Assembly: GCF_002211765.1 (NCBI RefSeq)
Contig: NZ_CP022133.1
Location: 1,116,001 to 1,180,000, forward strand
Direction: 5' to 3'
Source: Idiomarina piscisalsi
GTDB taxonomy: Bacteria; Pseudomonadota; Gammaproteobacteria; Enterobacterales; Alteromonadaceae
Length of the DNA: 64,000 bases
A program made the translations under genes and the position numbers. A model generated the notes under the pieces. That model saw only the letters and a list, made by a program, of their open reading frames with translations, searched no databases and was not told the DNA's origin. The stretch's first letter is position 1, and each line of letters starts with the position of its first letter. Shown here in pieces: positions 25,974 through 34,566 of the stretch.

Positions 25974-27911
25974 ATGAAAACGCCAATTTCAAACGACAAC
26001 CTTGCTGCATTGTTGAATGCGGGGACGCGGCTGAGTCTTTTTATCTGGGAAGACGTGCCCGGCTGGCCCGTGTTATTTGTTTCTGACAACGTTGAATCTT
26101 TATTAGGCTACTCTAAAAGCCGGCTGGTAAACCGGGAAATTGAGTATAAGTCACTGGTGCACGAGGAGGATTTGCCGCGAGTTTTGAAAGAAGTTGAACG
26201 GCTTACCAGCCTTGAATCTGGTGAGTCTATTACGCATGAAGACTATCGTTTGAAGCATGCGCAGGGACACGACATTTGGGTGTCTGATACCACCGTTGTT
26301 ATCACCGATGATAACGGGATTAATAATCTGTACGGTTACCTTATTGATATTACTGAGCGCAAACAATTAGAACTGGCGTTAGAAACTGAGCGCAACCGCT
26401 TAAAGCTGCTATTGGATGCAACCCGCTTAGGTACTTGGGAGTGGAATCCGCAAACAGGTGTAACTCTGTATAACGAGCGCTGGGCGCAGATGTTCGGGTG
26501 GGAGTTACACGAGCTGGAAGCGCACGTAGCCAACTGGTCCAGCATTTTACACCCGGACGACTACGAGCAAGTGTGGAAGTCAATTAAAAATCATCTTGAT
26601 GGGGTAACGCCTTATTACGAGAGCGAGCATCGTATTCGCCATAGGAACGGCAGCTGGGTGTATGTATTAGACCGGGGGAAGGTCATAGAGCACGACGAAA
26701 ATGGCAGAGCAATCCGTTTTACCGGAACCGTGACTGACTTGACCGAGCAAAAGCGGTCTGAGCTTGATGCGAAACGCGCGGCGCACGCGAAAAATGTCTT
26801 TTTGGCGAATATGTCTCATGAAATACGAACACCGCTGCACGGTATTTTGGGTGTGACCTCGGTTCTGGAAGCGTCCGGGCTTGATAGTAAGCAAAGCGAG
26901 CTGATCGAAACGATAAAAGATAGCGGTGATTACCTGTTGACCACCCTAAACGATATTCTGGACTTGACTAAAGCAGAAGAAGGACAGTTAAAGCTGGCGC
27001 TGGGCTCTCACTCGCCGAAAAAGGTGCTTGAACACATTGCGCACTTATTCGAAAAGCCAATAACCGATAAGGGCGTCAAGTTTACTTTGAATATAGCCGA
27101 TGACATTCCGGTAGTGACACAGATGGATCAGTCGCGCACAGCTCAGGTTGTCAGTAACTTGGTTAATAATGCGATGAAGTTTACTGAAACCGGTGAAATT
27201 AGTCTCTCGGCTCGCTGGAACGAAGAGTCGAATTATGCGGGCGAACTCATTATAGAAGTTAAAGATACCGGCTTGGGTATAGAAGATACACAGCGTATTT
27301 GGCAATTGTTCGAACAGGAACAGTACGGGTTGAATAGGCCAAAAGGTGGTAGTGGCTTGGGTCTGGCTATTGTTCGTAGTCTTGTGCAATTGCTCGATGG
27401 CACCATCAGAGTGGATAGCGCGCCGGGTGAGGGGTCTTGCTTTACGGTTGAACTGCCTATGAGAACACAAAGCGGCGCTAGTGCGTATACGCTTAAAAGA
27501 GAGTTACCGAATTTATCCACGCACCGAGTGTTGGTTGTTGATGACAATAGAGTTAATCAATTAATTATTAAAGAAATGCTGACATCGCTAGGGCAAAAAG
27601 TGGAAATTGTTAGTGATGCGAAGAAAGCGTTTAAATTGTTTGCGACACATTCGTACGATGCACTCTTTATGGATGTACACATGCCGGGTATTGATGGGAT
27701 GCAGGCGACACAGAAGTTGCGGGGAATGACTATTAAGCAACCCTATATCGTGGCGCTAACCGCGGATGCCTTCCCGGAAACACGCAAGCAAGCGATGAAC
27801 GCTGGTATGGATGATTATGTCACTAAACCCTTTGTAAAAATGGATATTGCGGAGGCGCTTAAGCGTTACGAAGCTCGTCAGAACTCGCACTTGCACAAAC
27901 GTTTGCGATAG
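25974..27911 (+). CDS. Soluble PAS-PAS hybrid sensor histidine kinase
   Basis: A 645-residue hybrid kinase without membrane helices, so it senses a cytoplasmic signal. Two PAS/PAC units (about 20-130 and 140-260, ending DITERKQLE and DLTEQKRSE) precede the dimerisation domain with phospho-accepting H282 in NMSHEIRTPLHG. The ATPase domain has the N box NLVNNAMKF (395-403), DTGLGIE and GGSGLGLAI. A C-terminal receiver has D567 in LFMDVHMPG. No phosphotransfer domain or response regulator is adjacent, so its output partner is elsewhere. It is 44 bases upstream of the MoxR gene. Confidence 0.9.
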   Translation: MKTPISNDNLAALLNAGTRLSLFIWEDVPGWPVLFVSDNVESLLGYSKSRLVNREIEYKSLVHEEDLPRVLKEVERLTSLESGESITHEDYRLKHAQGHDIWVSDTTVVITDDNGINNLYGYLIDITERKQLELALETERNRLKLLLDATRLGTWEWNPQTGVTLYNERWAQMFGWELHELEAHVANWSSILHPDDYEQVWKSIKNHLDGVTPYYESEHRIRHRNGSWVYVLDRGKVIEHDENGRAIRFTGTVTDLTEQKRSELDAKRAAHAKNVFLANMSHEIRTPLHGILGVTSVLEASGLDSKQSELIETIKDSGDYLLTTLNDILDLTKAEEGQLKLALGSHSPKKVLEHIAHLFEKPITDKGVKFTLNIADDIPVVTQMDQSRTAQVVSNLVNNAMKFTETGEISLSARWNEESNYAGELIIEVKDTGLGIEDTQRIWQLFEQEQYGLNRPKGGSGLGLAIVRSLVQLLDGTIRVDSAPGEGSCFTVELPMRTQSGASAYTLKRELPNLSTHRVLVVDDNRVNQLIIKEMLTSLGQKVEIVSDAKKAFKLFATHSYDALFMDVHMPGIDGMQATQKLRGMTIKQPYIVALTADAFPETRKQAMNAGMDDYVTKPFVKMDIAEALKRYEARQNSHLHKRLR

Positions 27912-27955
27912 TATGTGCATCACTTTTAAGTCAGAACAGATAATAGGATCGCCGA

Positions 27956-28789
27956 ATGGAGTTTAACAGTCGTTCTTACGTCGTATCTAAAGAGCTGGCG
28001 ACAGCCGTCAATGCAGCAGTAACACTGGAGAAACCTTTACTATTAAAAGGCGAGCCAGGTACCGGAAAAACACGTTTGGCTGAAGAGTTAGCCGATGCTT
28101 TAAATACCGAATTATTAACCTGGTCTATCAAATCAACGACCAAAGCTCAGCAAGGGCTGTATGAATACGATGCGGTATCACGCCTGCGCGACAGCCAGTT
28201 AGGCAGCGACAAGGTGCACGATATTAGCAACTATATTCGCCCGGGTAAGTTGTGGCAGGCATTTACCGCGGACAGACGTCCTGTGCTTTTAATTGATGAA
28301 ATTGATAAAGCCGACGTGGAGTTTCCTAACGATTTACTGCATGAGTTGGACCAAATGGCCTTCCATGTTTATGAAACCGGCGAGCAGGTTAAGGCCAGGG
28401 TGCGGCCGATTGTACTCATCACCTCTAACAACGAAAAAGCGTTGCCGGATGCGTTTCTGAGACGCTGTTTCTTCCATTATATTCAATTCCCTGATGAGAC
28501 AACGCTAAAACAAATTGTCGATGTGCATTATCCGGACATTCAAAAAGAGCTGATAGATACGGCATTGTCCCTATTTTTTGATTTGCGTGAAGTGCCGGGG
28601 CTTAAGAAAAAACCGTCAACGTCTGAGTTGCTTGACTGGCTGCGCCTGTTGCTGACAGAAGATATCAATGCTGAACAATTACAGCAAAGTCAGCAAACTG
28701 GGGACCTGTTGCCGTTGTCGGGGGCGTTATTGAAGCACGAGCAGGACATTGAACGAGTCACTGAAATTGCCAGCATGAAACGCCGGTAG
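27956..28789 (+). CDS. MoxR-family AAA+ ATPase
   Basis: A 277-residue AAA+ protein. Walker A is GEPGTGKT at 32-39, Walker B LLIDEIDKAD near 105-114, and the sensor-1 region is VLITSNNEKALPDAFLRRCFF. MoxR ATPases act as chaperones with VWA partners, and a VWA protein starts five bases downstream, so the two are almost certainly a working pair. AGGA precedes the start. The client complex is unknown; nothing like a methanol or CO dehydrogenase is near. Confidence 0.9.
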   Translation: MEFNSRSYVVSKELATAVNAAVTLEKPLLLKGEPGTGKTRLAEELADALNTELLTWSIKSTTKAQQGLYEYDAVSRLRDSQLGSDKVHDISNYIRPGKLWQAFTADRRPVLLIDEIDKADVEFPNDLLHELDQMAFHVYETGEQVKARVRPIVLITSNNEKALPDAFLRRCFFHYIQFPDETTLKQIVDVHYPDIQKELIDTALSLFFDLREVPGLKKKPSTSELLDWLRLLLTEDINAEQLQQSQQTGDLLPLSGALLKHEQDIERVTEIASMKRR

Positions 28790-28794
28790 TTGCC

Positions 28795-29964
28795 ATGTTT
28801 GTTGAGTTTTTTCAAACTTTACGGCGGCATGGTTTAAAAACCAGCATTACCGAATGGCTGGATTTGCTGGCGGCCATGAAAGCTAATTTGGCGTTTGCTG
28901 ATGTTGATCAGTTTTACCATTTGTCTCGGTTAATACTGGTGAAAGACGAGTCTTACTACGACAAGTTTGACCGGGCGTTCAGCGAGTACGTTGAAAAGGT
29001 ATCAAAAACCGATGTTGCTGAAAAAATCCCGAACGACTGGCTTGAAAACGCGTTAAAGCGAGAGCTTAGTGAAGAAGAAAAACAGAAAGTTCAGCAGCTG
29101 GGCAGTTTGGATGAGTTGATCAAGACCTTCCATGAACGCTTAAAAGAGCAGCAAAAGCGGCATCAAGGGGGCTCAAAATGGATAGGTACCGGGGGGACGT
29201 CTCCATTTGGCGCATACGGATATCACCCCGGCGGTATTCGCATTGGTCAGGAAGGGAATCGTAATCGCAGTGCCTCCAAAGTCTGGGATAAGCGTGAGTT
29301 TAAAGACCTGGACCGGAATGCCAGATTAGAACAACGAGGGTTCCAGGTCGCGTTGCGTAAACTCAGGCAGTTTGCTCGAACCGGTGCCGCATCAGAGCTT
29401 GATTTGGATGAAACCATTGCTGCAACGTCAAGAAAAGGCGGTTTACTTGATTTAAAATGGCGGGCAGAGCGTCACAATGCCGTTAAAATCATATTGCTGT
29501 TGGATGTTGGTGGCTCAATGGATGACTACATTTATCAATGTGAACAGCTGTTTACCGCATTGAAAAATGAGTTTAAGCATTTAGAGCTGTTTTATTTCCA
29601 TAACTGCGTGTACGAAGGGGTATGGCGTGCGAACAGTCGCCGCCGGGAAGAGCAAATACCGACCCAACAGCTGATACAAACGTACGGTGAGGACTATAAG
29701 CTGTTGTTTGTGGGAGATGCCACCATGGGCCCTTACGAAATAGCTTACCCGGGCGGAAGTGTTGAACACTGGAATGAAGAGCCGGGTCAGGCATGGCTGG
29801 AGCGCTTAACTCGACATTTCGATAAAGTGGCCTGGCTGAATCCCCAACCTAAGCAATACTGGCAGTACTACATGTCGGTTCGAATGATAAACGACTTAAT
29901 GGCTGGTCGCATGTACCCGCTGACTATTGAAGGGCTTGAAGAGGCGATGGAAAAGCTACGATGA
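28795..29964 (+). CDS. VWA domain protein, CoxE-like
   Basis: A 389-residue protein of the CoxE/COG3825 type. The C-terminal VWA domain contains the metal-ion-dependent adhesion site DVGGS at 237-241 (usual form DxSxS, here with Gly at the third position), and the second metal segment FVGDATMGPYEI. The N-terminal half is charged and helical. It follows the MoxR ATPase by five bases and overlaps the cardiolipin synthase gene by 4 bases (ATGA), so all three are translated from one transcript. Confidence 0.85.
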   Translation: MFVEFFQTLRRHGLKTSITEWLDLLAAMKANLAFADVDQFYHLSRLILVKDESYYDKFDRAFSEYVEKVSKTDVAEKIPNDWLENALKRELSEEEKQKVQQLGSLDELIKTFHERLKEQQKRHQGGSKWIGTGGTSPFGAYGYHPGGIRIGQEGNRNRSASKVWDKREFKDLDRNARLEQRGFQVALRKLRQFARTGAASELDLDETIAATSRKGGLLDLKWRAERHNAVKIILLLDVGGSMDDYIYQCEQLFTALKNEFKHLELFYFHNCVYEGVWRANSRRREEQIPTQQLIQTYGEDYKLLFVGDATMGPYEIAYPGGSVEHWNEEPGQAWLERLTRHFDKVAWLNPQPKQYWQYYMSVRMINDLMAGRMYPLTIEGLEEAMEKLR

Positions 29965-31349
29965 CACCTAAGGTTAACGTTGCACAGGTAAGTCAGTTTC
30001 AGCTGCTGTCAGATGCGCATCAGGCGTTGATAGAGCGGGTGAAACTGCTGCGCTCCGCAAAGCAACATATTGCGATGCAATACTACCTGTGGCGGCCGGA
30101 CACCAGTGGGTTAACACTCTTAAAGGAGCTGTTGAATGCGGTAGAACGGGGGGTGACTGTGGACTTGCTGCTGGATGATCATCACAGCAGGCCCATAGAG
30201 CCATTGTTGCGTGACTTATCCCGCCGTAGCAACTTTAACGTGAAGTTTTTCAATCCGTTTCGACATCGTCGCTGGCGCTGGGTGAATTGGTTGACTGATT
30301 TCAAGCGCATGAACCGACGTATGCATAACAAAGCGTTGGTAATTGACCAGCAAATAGCGATAGTGGGCGGGCGTAATGTTGGTGATGAGTACTTCGGGAC
30401 ACATGCCGGTCAGCTTTTTTCTGACTTGGATGTTATTGTTCGAGGCCCGGTGGTTACGAAAGTGCTGGAAGATTGGCGTCATTACTGGCAATGCGCGTTG
30501 TCTAAATCGGTTGGTTTAATAAAGCGAAGCCATCGTAGTCGACTGTTTGAAGAAATATGGAAAGTGTTTGAGTCCAAGCCGGAAACGCAAGATTTAAACA
30601 AGTATGTGTTGTCGGATGAACAGTTAAATGATGAAACCAAAGCATTGCCTGAATTTTCAGCATCAGCGCAGGTGGTCAGTGATGACCCTTTAAAAGCGGA
30701 CCTGGCCTCAAAGCCTAAACGATCGTTAACGCAGCAAATAGCCAAAACCATTGGCTCGGCGACTCAGTCTATCTTGTTGGTGTCTCCATACTTTGTCCCT
30801 ACGGCAACCGGTGTAAAAGAATTAGAAAGCTTAGCTGAACAAGGCGTTGAAGTCCGCGTTTTGACAAACTCATTAGCCGTTACCGATGTGCCGGCCGTGC
30901 ATGCAGGGTATCAGCGACGTCGTCGTCGTTTGTTGTTGGCAGGCATCAAGTTGTTTGAATTGCGTCTAACGGAAGAGAAAAAGCTGCGAAAAGACATGAA
31001 GCCTTACTTTCGTCGCTCTGCCTCCAGTCTGCATGCCAAAACCGTTACTGTAGACGGCAGCAAAGTCTTCGTTGGTTCGTTTAACTTCGACCCTCGCTCA
31101 GCACAGATCAATACAGAATCGGGAATTATCATTGAATCGGTCGCTATGGCACAGCGCATTAATTCAATGTTTGATCATGAGCTTCCTATGCGTGCTTATG
31201 AAGCAAGATTGAATCGTTTTTATAAACTGTATTGGTTGGACAAAAGTCAAATTCCGGCGCAAAAGCTCTATAAAGAGCCCGGCGCTGGTATTGGCAGACG
31301 CTTAACGGTTTGGTTGACCGCGCGTCTGCCGGTGGACCATTTACTCTAA
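29961..31349 (+). CDS. clsC: Phospholipase D-like cardiolipin synthase, ClsC type
   Basis: A 462-residue enzyme with two HKD motifs: HNKALVID (H122, K124, D129) followed by GGRNVGDEYF, and HAKTVTVD (H358, K360, D365) followed by FVGSFNFDPRS. The arrangement and the HAGYQRRRRRLLLAGIKLFELR segment are those of E. coli ClsC (YmdC), which makes cardiolipin from phosphatidylglycerol and phosphatidylethanolamine. The start overlaps the VWA gene by 4 bases; the ClsC partner YmdB is not nearby. It ends overlapping the convergent DUF885 gene by 4 bases. Confidence 0.85.
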   Translation: MTPKVNVAQVSQFQLLSDAHQALIERVKLLRSAKQHIAMQYYLWRPDTSGLTLLKELLNAVERGVTVDLLLDDHHSRPIEPLLRDLSRRSNFNVKFFNPFRHRRWRWVNWLTDFKRMNRRMHNKALVIDQQIAIVGGRNVGDEYFGTHAGQLFSDLDVIVRGPVVTKVLEDWRHYWQCALSKSVGLIKRSHRSRLFEEIWKVFESKPETQDLNKYVLSDEQLNDETKALPEFSASAQVVSDDPLKADLASKPKRSLTQQIAKTIGSATQSILLVSPYFVPTATGVKELESLAEQGVEVRVLTNSLAVTDVPAVHAGYQRRRRRLLLAGIKLFELRLTEEKKLRKDMKPYFRRSASSLHAKTVTVDGSKVFVGSFNFDPRSAQINTESGIIIESVAMAQRINSMFDHELPMRAYEARLNRFYKLYWLDKSQIPAQKLYKEPGAGIGRRLTVWLTARLPVDHLL

Positions 31350-33154
31350 AGTCGTTCGGCTATCCAGCGTCTGACTTTTTGTTCCAGAATGACAAGTGGC
31401 ACAGCGCCGTCTTCTAAGATCACCCGGTGAAACGCCTTAATATCAAATTTGTCGCCGAGTTTGTTTTCGGCGCGGCGACGTAACTCGCTGATTTTTAACT
31501 CGCCAATTTTGTAGGCAAGAGCTTGCCCTGGCAATGCCATAAAACGTTCTGCTTCCGAAACGGCACGTGATTCAGCAACTGGTGCGTTTTCGTACATGTA
31601 GTCGAGCACTTCTTGTCGCGTCCAGCCTTTCGAATGGATACCAGTATCCACGACTAATCGAATAGAGCGCCAAAGTTCGGCAGCGAGTTGACCAAATCGT
31701 TGATACGGGTCCTCATATAAGCCTAAATCGTAACCGAGTGCTTCGGAATACAGTCCCCAGCCTTCAGTGTAAGCGGTTTCACGACCATATTTGCGGAACT
31801 CGGGCAAATCTTCAAGTTCTTGCTGAATGGAAATTTGGAAGTGGTGTCCCGGCGCTGCTTCGTGTAAAAACAGGGCGGTTTTTGCCCAGTTAGGGCGTGA
31901 GCCTAAGTCGTACGTATTGAGGTAGAATATCGCCGGGCGTGAACCGTCTACGGGTGCTGATTGGTAGGAGCCTGAACTTGCCGACTGTTCACGAAACTCT
32001 TCTACTTTTCTGACTTCGTAGTCCGCTTCCGGGAAAATATTGAAAAGCTTACTAACACGTTCATCAACTGTACTGCGTAATGCTCGGTAGTCCTCGATCA
32101 TTGCTTCACGACTTTCGTAAATAAACTGAGGATCGTTGGTCATAAAGTCAAAGAATTCTGCCAGGTCACCGTCGAATTCAATTTCCTCCATAATGTCGCG
32201 CATTTGTGAATGAATGCGCGCCACTTCGCTTTTGCCTATTTTATGAATACGGTCGGCGCTAAGTTGCGTTGACGTGTTGGCTTCTATCTTATGTTGATAC
32301 CAAGCATCGCCGCCGGGTAATTGGCCAAGACCAAAACTGTCGGTGCGAGTATGGGGTAAATAATCTTCTTTCAAATAAGTGGCCAACATTCTGTAGGCCG
32401 GTATAACGGTATCGTTTAACACCTGTTTATAGCGCTGCTTTAATGTATCTGCCTCTGCCCCTGAAATAGTCTCAGGCATATTGGTTATGGGCGTCCAAAA
32501 GAGGGTGTTCTCCACTTTATTATCAATATGTGCAGTAATTTGCGGTATGGCCTTTTCAATCAATATGCGCGGTTGAACAATGTCTTTCTCCACGCCTTTT
32601 TTCATGTTGGTAATGGCTTGCTCGAATAGGCGCGGAATTTGTTCCATTCGCGATGCCCAATTTTCATAGTCCTGAACCGTCTTAAACGGTTGCGCCGACT
32701 CACCAGAGCCCAACATAGCTAAACGACCCGCTAGGTTATAAAACTGATTAATTGGAATAAGGTGCTCCGGGTACTGCAGCCCTTCAAGCTCTAACGCCAT
32801 TTTACGTTTGAAAATGTCGTAACTGATGCGTTGGCTGCGTGAGAGTTGCTCGGGATTAATGCCGGATATTTTATCCAGAAAGCGTTGGTTTAACTGACGT
32901 TGCTTTGCAATGTGTTGTTCGGACAAGTAATTGGGCAGCTGGTCGTTATAGTGACTGTCGCCAATGTAAGTCGCTAATAGCGGGTTAAGCTTCAGGTTCT
33001 GTTCAAAGTAGTCGTTGTAAATGGCATCGAGCTGTTCAGAGACAGACGATTGTTTAATAACTGAATTGGTTTTTTCAGAGCCTGAATTGTTCGTCGCTTC
33101 GCCACAGCCACCAAGAAGTAAAGAGATAGAAACCGCAATCAGTGCCTTTTTCAT
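31346..33154 (-). CDS. DUF885 lipoprotein, putative metallopeptidase
   Basis: A 602-residue lipoprotein (MKKALIAVSISLLLGGCGE, lipobox LGGC). The ATG at 33154 is preferred because AAAGG lies seven bases upstream and it begins the signal peptide directly; the frame runs 25 residues further upstream. The motif HEAAPGHH in LFLHEAAPGHHFQIS is the likely zinc site of DUF885 proteins, distantly like M32 carboxypeptidases. Length is usual. Substrates are unknown; an envelope or periplasmic peptidase is likely. It is divergent from the alcohol dehydrogenase. Confidence 0.85.
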   Translation of the reverse strand: MKKALIAVSISLLLGGCGEATNNSGSEKTNSVIKQSSVSEQLDAIYNDYFEQNLKLNPLLATYIGDSHYNDQLPNYLSEQHIAKQRQLNQRFLDKISGINPEQLSRSQRISYDIFKRKMALELEGLQYPEHLIPINQFYNLAGRLAMLGSGESAQPFKTVQDYENWASRMEQIPRLFEQAITNMKKGVEKDIVQPRILIEKAIPQITAHIDNKVENTLFWTPITNMPETISGAEADTLKQRYKQVLNDTVIPAYRMLATYLKEDYLPHTRTDSFGLGQLPGGDAWYQHKIEANTSTQLSADRIHKIGKSEVARIHSQMRDIMEEIEFDGDLAEFFDFMTNDPQFIYESREAMIEDYRALRSTVDERVSKLFNIFPEADYEVRKVEEFREQSASSGSYQSAPVDGSRPAIFYLNTYDLGSRPNWAKTALFLHEAAPGHHFQISIQQELEDLPEFRKYGRETAYTEGWGLYSEALGYDLGLYEDPYQRFGQLAAELWRSIRLVVDTGIHSKGWTRQEVLDYMYENAPVAESRAVSEAERFMALPGQALAYKIGELKISELRRRAENKLGDKFDIKAFHRVILEDGAVPLVILEQKVRRWIAERL

Positions 33155-33272
33155 CGTTGAACCTTTCATTGTCATTATTGTTGCTAAAATACTAGGTGTT
33201 TGGCTGTTAAGGTGCAATCCAAAAGGCAAAACGAACAGTAGAAGTATTACACCGTTTTAAGAAGGAGTTTTT

Positions 33273-34322
33273 ATGACTAAGGCATACGCAGCGGAATCTG
33301 AACAGTCAGGTTTAGCCCCTTATGGTATTGAGCGTCGTGAATTGAGAAGTGACGACGTTGCTATTGATATTCTTTATTGTGGTGTGTGTCACACCGACAT
33401 TCACTATGCTGAAAATGACTGGGGCGGCACTATTTACCCAGTGGTTCCGGGTCATGAAATTATTGGCCGTGTGACCTCTGTTGGTAAAGATGTCAACAAC
33501 TATAAAGAAGGCGACTTGGTTGGTGTTGGTTGTATGGTCGACTCATGCCGAGAGTGCAGTTCGTGCGACCAGGGCTTAGAGCAATACTGCTTAAACGGTA
33601 TGGTGCCAACCTATAACGGAGAAGACCTGCACGATAAAAGCATTACCTACGGCGGCTATTCCGAAAAAATCGTTGTCAGTGACCGTTTCGTGGTGCGCGT
33701 GCCTGAGAAACTGGATGCGGCAAAAGCGGCTCCCCTGTTATGTGCGGGCATTACTACCTATTCACCGCTGCGTCATTTTGGCGTGAAAGAAGGCCATAAA
33801 GTTGGTGTTATTGGTATGGGTGGCTTAGGTCACATGGGTGTAAAATTTGCCAAAGCCATGGGGGCTGAAGTCACTATTTTTACTCGCTCGGAGAGCAAGG
33901 TCAGCGAAGCAAAAAAGCAAGGCGCCGACCATGTCATTATATCGACCGATGAAAAGCAAATGGAAGCGGCGGCGGAAACGTTCGATTTCTTGTTAGATAC
34001 GGTGCCCGTTCAGCATGACTTAAATCCGTACATTAACTGCCTGAAAGTCGACGGCACGCATATTTTAGTGGGGCTGTTGGAACCGGTTGATCCAGCGTTG
34101 CAGGCCGGACAGTTGGTGATGAAGCGTCGTGTACTGGCAGGATCGCTCATTGGCGGTATTCCTGAAACGCAGGAAATGCTCGACTTTTGTGCCGAGCATG
34201 ACATTCATTGCGACGTTGAAATGCTGGATATCAAGAACATCAATGACGCGTTCAAACGCATGAAAAAAGGCGATGTGAAGTACCGCTTCGTCATTGATAT
34301 GGACACATTAAAGCAGTCGTAG
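33273..34322 (+). CDS. Zinc-dependent alcohol dehydrogenase, YahK/cinnamyl-alcohol-dehydrogenase type
   Basis: A 349-residue NADP-linked medium-chain dehydrogenase reducing aldehydes. Catalytic-zinc ligands appear in YCGVCHTDIHYAE and VPGHEIIGRV, structural-zinc cysteines in CRECSSCDQGLEQYC, and the Rossmann loop is GMGGLGHMGVKFAKAMG. These match the YahK branch with a preference for aldehyde reduction; the natural substrate is not known. AAGGAG precedes the ATG by about six bases. It is followed by the lysC leader. Confidence 0.9.
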   Translation: MTKAYAAESEQSGLAPYGIERRELRSDDVAIDILYCGVCHTDIHYAENDWGGTIYPVVPGHEIIGRVTSVGKDVNNYKEGDLVGVGCMVDSCRECSSCDQGLEQYCLNGMVPTYNGEDLHDKSITYGGYSEKIVVSDRFVVRVPEKLDAAKAAPLLCAGITTYSPLRHFGVKEGHKVGVIGMGGLGHMGVKFAKAMGAEVTIFTRSESKVSEAKKQGADHVIISTDEKQMEAAAETFDFLLDTVPVQHDLNPYINCLKVDGTHILVGLLEPVDPALQAGQLVMKRRVLAGSLIGGIPETQEMLDFCAEHDIHCDVEMLDIKNINDAFKRMKKGDVKYRFVIDMDTLKQS

Positions 34323-34356
34323 ATTGAATATAAACCGCATTTTGTGGTTTACTAAT

Positions 34357-34516
34357 GTCTGGAAGAGGTGCGGAACTCAGGCAGCTTAGCAAGCATCTAC
34401 CAAAGAGCTAAGCGAGGGGAGTAACCGCCGAGACGCAAGTGCATGGAATGGCTTGCGTCGGCCGTCGAGTTTGAACACTTGCGGCTGTCACCGATAGGTG
34501 GAGAGCTTCTGGAGAC
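34357..34516 (+). ncRNA. Lysine riboswitch (L box) in the lysC leader
   Basis: The conserved core AGAGGTGCGGAACT, GGGGAGTAACCGCCGA and CTGTCACCGATAGGTGGAGAGC are in the right order and spacing for the lysine aptamer, and short strands GTCT (34357-34360) and AGAC (34513-34516) close helix P1. It lies 51 to 210 bases before the aspartokinase start, its usual target. Downstream, GAGAGCTT (34501-34508) can pair with AAGCTCTC (34527-34534), and CTGAAC (34534-34539) with GTTCAG (34553-34558) next to the ribosome site. A switch acting on translation is therefore likely; the exact states are inference. Confidence 0.9.
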
Positions 34517-34566
34517 CCTCCTTTTTAAGCTCTCTGAACGTTGTTGTATTCAGTTCAGGGGAAACT

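Noticed and set aside
34331..34351. Hairpin after the alcohol dehydrogenase gene (TAAACC...GGTTTA)
   Set aside because: Stable-looking stem but no T run after it, so not called a terminator.
34498..34566. Upstream extension of lysC
   Set aside because: The added residues would be encoded by the riboswitch leader, and the AGGGGA-preceded ATG fits LysC.
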